A stretch of DNA of 42,614 nt from Sulfitobacter sp. (lineage in GTDB: Bacteria > Pseudomonadota > Alphaproteobacteria > Rhodobacterales > Rhodobacteraceae): NCBI GenBank assembly GCA_017854855.1, contig JAFMGZ010000010.1, forward strand, positions 1 through 42,614. The letters are read 5' to 3'. A program made the position numbers and the translations under genes. The notes beneath the pieces were generated by a model. That model did not search any database, was not told the origin of the DNA, and saw nothing but the letters and a program-made list of their open reading frames with translations. Below, one piece after another: positions 35,712 to 42,614 of this stretch; the first letter of the stretch is position 1, and every line of letters starts with the position of its first letter.

Positions 35712-35888
35712 TTTCGGCTTTCCATTTGCTGGAACCGCCGAAAAATCAATTATCACTTGGGTTAAGCCTCTGTTTGGCCCTCTGACGCCGGACGCCCTGC
35801 GCCATGGGCCGCCGCGCTGGCAGATGATGCGCGTAGACGTGCCAGATTGGCTGCGCTAGCATTTGATCCAAGACGAGGAGGAGAAGCC

Positions 35889-35908
35889 GCGCAGGCGCAC
35901 GCCTGCGC
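35889..35908. promoter_or_regulatory. Palindrome upstream of the P450 gene (possible operator)
   Basis: GCGCAGGC (35889-35896) and GCCTGCGC (35901-35908) are perfect 8-base arms around GCAC, about 92 bases before the P450 start. There is no U-tract, so an operator is more likely than a terminator. CYP102A1 of Bacillus is repressed through an upstream palindrome by a TetR-type protein; no such regulator gene is present here. Confidence 0.5.
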
Positions 35909-36000
35909 CGGAGCTGTGCGGATCAATCAACCTGCGGCTGCAATTTTCCTGTGAAATGTCTAAAGCGATTTGTACGGGATCACATTGAAAGGGAACACAG

Positions 36001-39000
36001 TTGTCCGAGACACCGAAACTTGAACGCATCCCCATGCCGGACAAGACTCCGATGCTTGGGAATATCCTGTCGGTCGACAAGGATCAGCCATTGCAAAGCC
36101 TGATGGATCTCACGCGTGAATTGGGGCCGATTATCCGCATGGACATGATGGGCACGCCGCTGGTTGTGGTCTCTGGCCATGATCTGGTTGCCGAGTTGTG
36201 TGACGAGACCCGGTTTGACAAGGCCGTGCGCGGGTCGCTGCGCCGGGTTCGGGCGATCGGTGGGGATGGTCTGTTTACGGGCGACACGCAGGAACCCAAT
36301 TGGTCCAAGGCGCATAACATCCTTTTGCCGACCTTTAGCAGGCAGGCAATGACGAATTACATGCCGATGATGCTGGATGTGGCGGGTCAGCTGTGCATGA
36401 AGTGGGAACGCCTGAATGCGGATGACGAGATTGACGTGGTCCACGACATGACGGCTGTGGCCTTGGATACCATCGGCATCTGCGGCTTTAACTACCGGTT
36501 CAATTCATTCTACCGCCAGGATTACCACCCGTTCATTACCGCGCTGACCAATACCCTGGAGACCTGTATGATGCAGCGCGGATTGCCATTCGAAAGCACC
36601 CTGCTGCGTCGCCGTCTGGACAAGATGCAGACAGATGTCGCCTATATGAACAATCTGGTGGACGAAATTATTGCAGAGCGGCGCAAGGGCGGCGACCGGG
36701 CGACAAACGATCTGCTCAACTATATGCTCGACGGGGTCGACAAGGTCACGGGTGAAAGCCTGTCGGATGAGAATATCCGCTATCAGATCAACACCTTTTT
36801 GATTGCAGGGCATGAGACGACATCGGGATTGATGTCCTTTACCCTTTATTTCCTGATGAACCATCCCGAGGTTCTGGCCCGCGCCTATGCCGAGGTCGAC
36901 AGCGTGCTGGGGCGGGACATATCGGTGCAGCCGACACTCAAGCAGGTCAATCAGCTGCAATATGTCAGCCAGATCATTCAAGAAGCGCTGCGGCTGTGGC
37001 CCACCGCACCGGCATTTTCGGTCTATCCCTACAAGGACGAGGTGATTGGCGGGAAATACAAGCTGAAGGAACGGACCTTTACCACTGTGCTGACGCTGAT
37101 GTTGCACCGCGACAAGAGCGTCTGGGGCGAGGATGCGGAAAGTTTCAACCCTGACAATTTCTCAAAAGAGGCCGTCGCTGCGCGGCCCGTGGATGCCTAT
37201 AAACCCTTTGGCAACGGCCAGCGGGCCTGCATCGGGCGGCAGTTTGCGATGCAAGAGGCGGTTTTGGTCATGGGCATGATCCTGCAGCGCTTCGAATTGG
37301 TGGATCACACCAATTACAAGCTGAAGATCAAGGAAAGCATGTCGATCAAGCCTGACGGCTTCAAGATGAAGGTGCGCCCGCGCAAGGACATCCAGCGCAG
37401 CATATTGGTGCCCGGTGCGGCACCACAGAACGAGATGGCCGCCGATGGCCTGTCCGCCAGCGCCAAGCGGCCGGGACATGGCACGCCTGCCCTGATCCTT
37501 TATGGTTCAAACCTTGGCACGACCGAAGACTATGCCCGCAGCCTGGCCCGCGCGGCGGATGCCGGCGGGTTTGACGTGACCCTGGGCGAGTTGGACGCCT
37601 ACACGGACAAACTGCCCAAATCGGGGGCGGTGATCATCGCCTGTGCGTCCTACAACGGGACGCCGCCGGACAATGCGCAGGAATTTGTGCATTGGCTGGA
37701 CAACGCGCCCGAAGGCACGGCAAAGGGCGTGCATTTTGCCGTCTTTGGCTGTGGGCACAGCGACTGGGCGTCGACCTTTCAGGCGACCCCGCGCAGCATT
37801 GATGCGCGGCTGGAACAATTGGGCGGCACCCGCATTGCAGCGCGCGCCGAGGGCGATGCGCGCGATGATATTGACGAGCAGTTCGACGCCTGGTCGGCCA
37901 AACTATGGCCGAGCGTGGCCGACGCCCTGGGTATTGATGTTGATTTGAGCGATACGGCGGCATCCGAGCCACTTTATCAGGTCGAAGTGTTGTCGGGGGG
38001 ACAGGTCAATCCGGCTGCAGCCGCGTCTGGTGCGCGCCCCGTCGTGATTGCCGAGAACCGCGAACTGCAGAATGTTGCGGCCTCTGATCGGTCCACCAGA
38101 CATATCGAGATCACCCTGCCCTCTGGCATGTCCTATCAGACCGGCGACCACCTAAGCGTGCTGCCGCGCAATTCAGAGGCATTGGTGGGCCGCGTGCTAC
38201 GCCGGTTCGGCTATGGCATGGAGACACAGATCCGGCTGCAGTCCAGCGCGGCAGAGCACAGCCAGCTGCCCACGGGACAGGCGGTCAGCGTGTCGAAATT
38301 GCTAAGCGATGCAGTTGAATTGCAGACCGTGGCATCGCGCAAAGACGTGGTCACATTGGCGCAATATACCGAATGCCCAAAGTCCAAACCCGCATTGCAG
38401 GATCTGGCCGCTGATGGCTACAAGGCCGGGGTCCAGCAAAAACGATTGAGCGTGCTGGACCTGTTGGAGCAATTCCCGGCCTGCGAACTGCCCTTTGGCG
38501 TGTTCCTTGAACTGATGCCAGTGATGAACCCGCGGTATTATTCGATCTCTTCTTCTGCGATGCAGCAGCCCGACCGCTGTTCGATCACGGTCGGCGTGGT
38601 GAATGAGCCTGCGATTTCCGGGAACGGGCAATATGAAGGCGTCTGTTCGAACCACCTTGCGGTCAGTGCCCCCGGCACGACCATTCAGGCCAGCCTGCGC
38701 AGCACCAGCGACGGGTTCCGCCTGCCCGACGATTTGCAGACACCTGTGATCATGATCGGCCCCGGCACCGGCATCGCGCCCTTCCGGGGGTTCTTGCAGG
38801 AACGCGCGGCCCTCAAGGGGGCGGGCAAGGATATGGGGGATGCGATGCTGTTCTTTGGCTGTCGCCATCCCGATCAGGATTACATCTACCGCGAAGAGCT
38901 GGAGGGCTATGCCGCAGATGGCCTGGTTGATCTGCAGACAGCGTTTTCGCGGCAGGACAAATCAAAGATCTATGTGCAGGATCTGATCCGCCAGAACCGC

Positions 39001-39201
39001 GAGGCGGTCTGGGCCTTGATCCAGAAAGGTGCCAAGGTTTTCGTCTGCGGCGATGGCAGCCGGATGGAGCCTGACGTGCGCCGGGCGCTGACGCTGATCT
39101 ATTCAGAAGAGATGGATGTAAGTGCGCAGGCCGCTGAGGCCTGGATGGAGCAGATGATGGCAGACAACCGCTATGTGCTGGATGTCTGGGCCTCAAACTG
39201 A
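36001..39201 (+). CDS. Self-sufficient cytochrome P450-reductase fusion, CYP102 (P450-BM3) type
   Basis: Single-chain NADPH-dependent monooxygenase of 1066 residues. The P450 domain (1-465) has I-helix AGHETTSG (T273), ExxR in EALRLWPTAPAFS, and heme loop FGNGQRACIG with cysteine ligand C410. The FMN (flavodoxin) domain starts near 497 (ILYGSNLGTTEDYARSLA). The FAD/NADPH domain has RYYSISSS, GPGTGIAPFRGFLQER and terminal YVLDVWASN with the conserved penultimate-region tryptophan. Compared with BM3, the phenylalanine over the heme is kept (F92), but the fatty-acid carboxylate anchors R47 and Y51 align with T52 and V56. The start is TTG 36001, 7 bases after AAAGGGA; ATG 36034 is a shorter alternative. 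Substrate is probably a fatty acid or related lipid, unproven. Confidence 0.95.
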   Translation: MSETPKLERIPMPDKTPMLGNILSVDKDQPLQSLMDLTRELGPIIRMDMMGTPLVVVSGHDLVAELCDETRFDKAVRGSLRRVRAIGGDGLFTGDTQEPNWSKAHNILLPTFSRQAMTNYMPMMLDVAGQLCMKWERLNADDEIDVVHDMTAVALDTIGICGFNYRFNSFYRQDYHPFITALTNTLETCMMQRGLPFESTLLRRRLDKMQTDVAYMNNLVDEIIAERRKGGDRATNDLLNYMLDGVDKVTGESLSDENIRYQINTFLIAGHETTSGLMSFTLYFLMNHPEVLARAYAEVDSVLGRDISVQPTLKQVNQLQYVSQIIQEALRLWPTAPAFSVYPYKDEVIGGKYKLKERTFTTVLTLMLHRDKSVWGEDAESFNPDNFSKEAVAARPVDAYKPFGNGQRACIGRQFAMQEAVLVMGMILQRFELVDHTNYKLKIKESMSIKPDGFKMKVRPRKDIQRSILVPGAAPQNEMAADGLSASAKRPGHGTPALILYGSNLGTTEDYARSLARAADAGGFDVTLGELDAYTDKLPKSGAVIIACASYNGTPPDNAQEFVHWLDNAPEGTAKGVHFAVFGCGHSDWASTFQATPRSIDARLEQLGGTRIAARAEGDARDDIDEQFDAWSAKLWPSVADALGIDVDLSDTAASEPLYQVEVLSGGQVNPAAAASGARPVVIAENRELQNVAASDRSTRHIEITLPSGMSYQTGDHLSVLPRNSEALVGRVLRRFGYGMETQIRLQSSAAEHSQLPTGQAVSVSKLLSDAVELQTVASRKDVVTLAQYTECPKSKPALQDLAADGYKAGVQQKRLSVLDLLEQFPACELPFGVFLELMPVMNPRYYSISSSAMQQPDRCSITVGVVNEPAISGNGQYEGVCSNHLAVSAPGTTIQASLRSTSDGFRLPDDLQTPVIMIGPGTGIAPFRGFLQERAALKGAGKDMGDAMLFFGCRHPDQDYIYREELEGYAADGLVDLQTAFSRQDKSKIYVQDLIRQNREAVWALIQKGAKVFVCGDGSRMEPDVRRALTLIYSEEMDVSAQAAEAWMEQMMADNRYVLDVWASN

Positions 39202-39229
39202 GCGGCACCTACGGGACAAAATGATGTGA

Positions 39230-39266
39230 AAAGGGCCGCGGCATGATCTACATGCCGCGGCCCTTT
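39230..39266. terminator. Bidirectional terminator between P450 and decarboxylase genes
   Basis: A perfect 16-base stem (39230-39245 with 39251-39266; core GGGCCGCGGCATG) encloses a five-base loop, with AAA/TTT ends serving as short U-tracts both ways. It lies in the gap between two convergent genes. Confidence 0.9.
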
Positions 39267-39292
39267 CTTATTGGTGGTTCATGACCGGTTGG

Positions 39293-41587
39293 TCAGTCTT
39301 TTGCGACGCAATCGGCGAAATATTGCACCTGTCCGGCCTCATCTTCCTCTTGGACAAGACCGTGGATGTCGGTCTCAAACCCCGGACATTCGCGTGCGAA
39401 GGCACGGTTGAATTTCAGGTATTCCACGATCTTTTTGTTGAACACCTCACCCGGGATCAAAAGCGGGATACCGGGGGGATAGGGTGTGACAAGGCTGGTG
39501 GTGATCCGCCCTTCGAGATCGTCAATCGGGACACGCTGGGTCGTCCGCGCCGCAATGCATGAAAACGCCTCGCTTGGTGTCATCTCTGGCGTGTGATCGC
39601 TGAGGTACATATCCGTCGACAGGATTGCCACGTCATATTTCGCATAGAGCGAATGGACGTGCTGGCACAGGTCGCGAAGGCCCATTTTCTCATAGCGGGG
39701 TTGTTTGGCGCAGAATTCCGGCATGCAGCGCCACATCGGCTGGTTCTTGTCGTAGTCATCCTTGAACTGCTGCAATTCGGTCAGCAATGAATTCCAACGG
39801 CCCTTGGTGATGCCAATGGTGAACATGATGAAAAAGCTGTAAAGGCCCGTCTTTTCAACCACCACGCCATGTTCGGCCAGATATTTTGTCACGATGGACG
39901 CGGGAATGCCGGTTTCTTCAAAGCGGCCGTCAATGTTGAGGCCGGGGGTGATCAAAGTCGCCTTGATCGGGTCCAGCATGTTAAAGCCCGGTGCCATGTC
40001 CCCAAAGGCATGCCAGGATTCCTCGCCATCGGCGGGCTGAACGCCTTCTGCGTCTGTCTTTTTCAGAACCCAGTTGGCAGGATCGTCAACGCCGTCTTCG
40101 TCCAGTTCTTCGGGGCCCCAGACCTGGAACCACCAGTCATCCTGGCCGTATTCATCGTCCACCTTGCGCATGGCGCGGCGGAAATCGAGGGATTCCAGGA
40201 TGCTTTCCTCAACCAATGCGGTGCCGCCGGGCGGTTCCATCATCGCCGCGGCCACATCACAGCTGGCGATGATGCTGTATTGCGGGCTGGTGCTGGTGTG
40301 CATCAGATAGGCCTCATTAAAGAGGTGGCGATCCAGTTTGGTATCCTGGCTGTCCTGAACCAGCACATGGCTGGCCTGACTGATCCCGGCAAGCAGTTTG
40401 TGGATGGATTGGGTGGCGTAGGTCACCGAATGGTTCGGGCGCGGGCGTTTGCGGCCCATGGAGTGGAAATTGCCGTAAAACGGGTGAAAGGCCGCGTGGG
40501 GCAGCCATGCCTCATCGAAATGCAGGTTGGCGATATAGCCGTCCAGCATGTCCTTGATCATCTCGGTATTATACAGCACCCCGTCATAGGTTGACTGGGT
40601 CAGCGTGATGATGCGCGGCTTGACGGTGTCGGCATCCACATGCGCCAGCAGCGGGTTTGCACGGATCTTATCCTTGATCGCCTCGACATTGAATTCAGCC
40701 TTGGGGATCGGGCCGATGATGCCGTAGTGATTGCGTGTCGGTTTCATGAACACCGGGATCGCGCCGGTCATGATGATGCTGTGCAGGATGGATTTGTGGC
40801 AGTTGCGGTCAACGACCACGACGTCACCGGGGGCCACCGTATGATGCCAAACCATCTTGTTCGATGTGCTGGTGCCGTTGGTCACGAAAAAGCAGTGGTC
40901 GGCATTGAATATCCGCGCCGCGTTCCGTTCTGACGCGCCGATGGCACCGTTATGGTCAAGCAGCTGGCCCAGTTCCTCAACAGAGTTGCAGACATCCGCC
41001 CGCAGCATGTTTTCACCGTAGAACTGGTGATACATCTGCCCGATCGGGCTTTTGAGGAAGGCAACGCCGCCTGAATGGCCGGGACAATGCCACGAGTAGG
41101 ATCCATCCTCGGCATAGTCGAGCAACGCCTTGAAAAAGGGCGGTTGAATGCCTTCGAGATAGACCTTGGCATCACGAATGATGTGCCGGGCCACAAACTC
41201 TGGCGTGTCTTCGAACATGTGAATAAAGCCATGCAATTCGCGCAGGATGTCATTGGGCAAATGCCGGCTGGTCTTGGTTTCGCCGTAGATATAGATCGGC
41301 ACGTCTTCGTTCTTGCGGCGGACTTCCTGAATGAAGCTGCGCAGGTTGACGACGGCTGGATCAAGGTCTGGACCGGGGGTGAATTCCTCATCGTCGATGG
41401 ACAGCACAAAGGCGCTGGCGCGCGACTGCTGCTGGGCAAACTGCGACAGGTCACCATAGCTGGTGGCACCCAGAATTTCGAAACCTTCGTCTTCGATTGC
41501 TTGGGCAATCGCACGGATGCCCAGCCCGGACGAGTTGTCGGAACGGAAGTCTTCGTCAATGATAACAATGGGAAAGCGAAATTTCAT
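39293..41587 (-). CDS. Orn/Lys/Arg decarboxylase, PLP fold type I (arginine/ornithine type likely)
   Basis: PLP-dependent amino-acid decarboxylase of 764 residues with the AdiA/LdcI layout. An N-terminal receiver-like wing domain (about 1-130, starting MKFRFPIVIIDEDFRSDN) is followed by the catalytic core with SWHCPGHSGG, FVTNGTSTSNK, HFDEAW (D358) and the PLP lysine K397 in ATQSIHKLLAG. The C-terminal domain includes TPYPPGIPLLIPGE. HFDEAW favours arginine over lysine decarboxylase, but substrate is not settled. It consumes a cytoplasmic proton and yields a polyamine precursor. No cognate antiporter gene is adjacent, so biosynthesis may matter more than acid resistance. ATG 41587 follows AAGGAG by 6 bases; a TTG just before it was rejected. 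Confidence 0.93.
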   Translation of the reverse strand: MKFRFPIVIIDEDFRSDNSSGLGIRAIAQAIEDEGFEILGATSYGDLSQFAQQQSRASAFVLSIDDEEFTPGPDLDPAVVNLRSFIQEVRRKNEDVPIYIYGETKTSRHLPNDILRELHGFIHMFEDTPEFVARHIIRDAKVYLEGIQPPFFKALLDYAEDGSYSWHCPGHSGGVAFLKSPIGQMYHQFYGENMLRADVCNSVEELGQLLDHNGAIGASERNAARIFNADHCFFVTNGTSTSNKMVWHHTVAPGDVVVVDRNCHKSILHSIIMTGAIPVFMKPTRNHYGIIGPIPKAEFNVEAIKDKIRANPLLAHVDADTVKPRIITLTQSTYDGVLYNTEMIKDMLDGYIANLHFDEAWLPHAAFHPFYGNFHSMGRKRPRPNHSVTYATQSIHKLLAGISQASHVLVQDSQDTKLDRHLFNEAYLMHTSTSPQYSIIASCDVAAAMMEPPGGTALVEESILESLDFRRAMRKVDDEYGQDDWWFQVWGPEELDEDGVDDPANWVLKKTDAEGVQPADGEESWHAFGDMAPGFNMLDPIKATLITPGLNIDGRFEETGIPASIVTKYLAEHGVVVEKTGLYSFFIMFTIGITKGRWNSLLTELQQFKDDYDKNQPMWRCMPEFCAKQPRYEKMGLRDLCQHVHSLYAKYDVAILSTDMYLSDHTPEMTPSEAFSCIAARTTQRVPIDDLEGRITTSLVTPYPPGIPLLIPGEVFNKKIVEYLKFNRAFARECPGFETDIHGLVQEEDEAGQVQYFADCVAKD

Positions 41588-41812
41588 CAAACACTCCTTG
41601 AGGCGATCAGTGAAAAGGGCGGTGCGTTGCGCGACACGGCGCGCGGCCCCCTTCAGCCAGTCATTTGACGCGGTCTTATCATCTTGTCTGATGCGGTGCC
41701 AGCGTCGCTATGAGGGTGCGGTTCGTTGCAAAGCGCGCCAGCCGTGATTTGATGATCTTGTGGCACATTTCCGCCCTAAAGGGCCGGGCCTGTGCGTTTC
41801 ACAAAACGCAAA

Positions 41813-41839
41813 AAAGCCCGCGGGGAGGACGCGGGCTTT
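41813..41839 (-). terminator. Intrinsic terminator of the phasin gene
   Basis: AAAGCCCGCG (41813-41822) and CGCGGGCTTT (41830-41839) form a 10-base GC-rich stem with a 7-base loop. On the minus strand it is followed by a run of T, about 30 bases after the phasin stop. Confidence 0.9.
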
Positions 41840-41868
41840 CTCTTATGTGCCGTCAGGGTTGGAAAGCG

Positions 41869-42357
41869 TTAGGCTGCTTTCTTGTCCTTTGATGGCATCA
41901 TCTTGGCATAGCCTTCACGCAGGCTCTGTGTGCCTTCGGAGGCCACGTCGCGCACATAGTCATAGGCAGAGCGGGCGTGCTCCATGTTTTGTGCGGAATG
42001 CTCGCGGATGAAGTCGGCCTGAACTTTCAGGGCGTCAGATGGGGTCTTGGCATCTGCCAGTTTCTCAACCGCGGCCAGCGTGTGGTTCACGTTTGCAAAT
42101 GCTGCGTCAACGATACCGCCAAGGATATTGGCGTAACCGGATGCCGCGCGCTGCAGCGTGCTTTCCAACTGGGTGTTGTATGTTTTTGTGGTCTCGTACA
42201 CGCCTTCGGCACGTTCTTGTGCGGAACCGGCTGTGCGCTTTACGAATTCACGCGCGCCTTCGGTGACCTTGCTGGTCGCTTCGGTTACTTTGCTGGTCAT
42301 GTCAGCAGCAGTGTCGGTCACGTCTTTGGTCGCTTTGGTGTTTGTCTTGTTGGTCAT
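41869..42357 (-). CDS. Phasin family protein (polyhydroxyalkanoate granule-associated)
   Basis: Small amphipathic helical protein that coats polyhydroxyalkanoate granules. The 162-residue product starts MTNKTNTKATKDVTDTAADM. It is almost entirely helical with Ala/Thr/Glu/Lys heptad character (SKVTEATSKVTEGAREFVKR) and a phasin-like core (AASGYANILGGIVDAAFANVNHTLAAVEKLADAKTPSDALKVQ). It ends in a basic KDKKAA tail. No cysteine or membrane segment is seen. ATG 42357 has GGA 7-9 bases upstream; an in-frame ATG at 42369 is the alternative (four more residues). No phaC or phaR gene is in the window. It is followed by its own terminator, so it is monocistronic. Confidence 0.88.
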   Translation of the reverse strand: MTNKTNTKATKDVTDTAADMTSKVTEATSKVTEGAREFVKRTAGSAQERAEGVYETTKTYNTQLESTLQRAASGYANILGGIVDAAFANVNHTLAAVEKLADAKTPSDALKVQADFIREHSAQNMEHARSAYDYVRDVASEGTQSLREGYAKMMPSKDKKAA

Positions 42358-42440
42358 TGTATCATCCATTCTTTTCTAAGCCATGGTCAGGCCCGGTTGT
42401 TCATCAACCCGGGTATGACGCTAATTTGGCCCCTCTAATG

Positions 42441-42450
42441 CTGCATTGCA
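42441..42450. promoter_or_regulatory. PhaR-like site upstream of the phasin gene
   Basis: CTGCATTGCA lies in the surrounding TGCTGCATTGCAACA, about 85 bases before the phasin start. It resembles the TGC-rich CTGC-N3-GCAG-type target described for PhaR of Paracoccus and Rhodobacter. On the minus strand, TTGCAA overlapping this site with CAAATT 17 bases later could be the -35/-10 pair, which would place the repressor over the promoter. Confidence 0.45.
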
Positions 42451-42614
42451 ACATTTTTCCAAGTTGACGTGGCGTCGCATCACGTAAGCTTTGTGATTAT
42501 TATTTAAAAACAGACTAGTAATACCATATCCCAATTGTAATATTTCCAAGACCATCGCCATTTCCGACTGAAACCAAGTAAAAAAGACAGGGTGAAAGGA
42601 CAGAAATTCAGCCC

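Larger units (their letters stand above)
35552..36000. other. 449-base divergent region between hybrid kinase and P450 genes
   Basis: Contains no confident gene. Its left part (35580-35730) is AT-rich and promoter-like and holds copy 2 of the shared 16-base element. The middle (about 35757-35859) is GC-rich and reads like the tail of a protein on the plus strand (see findings). The right part carries a palindrome at 35889-35908 and the P450 leader. Confidence 0.5.

Overview
The window looks like chromosomal DNA from a marine alphaproteobacterium of the Rhodobacteraceae (Roseobacter group). This is inferred from GC-rich coding, a ruvCAB / ybgC-tolQRAB-pal-cpoB / tilS / ftsH gene order, a priA | DUF484-xerC divergon, a DUF1127 small protein, a phasin, and the general look of the proteins. 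No rRNA, tRNA, CRISPR array, IS element or phage gene was seen.

Region 1 (1-11026, all minus strand) is a long housekeeping run transcribed right to left: ruvC-ruvA-ruvB (Holliday-junction processing), a 209-residue protein of unknown function, ybgC, the Tol-Pal envelope system (tolQ, tolR, tolA, tolB, pal, cpoB), tilS (tRNA-Ile lysidine synthase) and the 5' part of ftsH. Several junctions are 4-base ATGA overlaps, which suggests translational coupling.

Region 2 (11027-23650) holds a DUF1127 small protein with a strong bidirectional terminator, a 117-residue membrane protein whose ribosome binding site abuts a long inverted repeat, then prmA, a MATE exporter and an MFS transporter on the minus strand. 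After these come priA (minus), DUF484 protein-xerC (plus), meaB (minus) and hrpB (plus).

Region 3 (23692-28265) is a metabolic cluster. Three coupled minus-strand genes encode a non-canonical M19 dipeptidase-like protein, an unrecognised 547-residue protein and a DUF3726-like protein. They face a divergent plus-strand DAO-type FAD oxidoreductase. The substrate is unknown; catabolism of an N-methylated or amino compound is a reasonable guess. This is one of the two best candidates for an undescribed system.

Region 4 (28266-35551) is a signalling island with every part of a multistep phosphorelay: a receiver protein with a C-terminal domain that looks like a degenerate GGDEF fold, an Hpt protein, a single-domain receiver, a double-PAS histidine kinase, and a CHASE-PAS-kinase-receiver hybrid. 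None has a DNA-binding domain. The upstream regions of the two kinase genes share a 16-base sequence element. This is the other candidate system.

Region 5 (35552-42614) contains a self-sufficient cytochrome P450 fused to its reductase (CYP102 / P450-BM3 type), a fold-type-I Arg/Orn/Lys decarboxylase, and a phasin whose promoter region carries a PhaR-like site.

All assignments come from reading the sequence and remembered family motifs; no database search was run.
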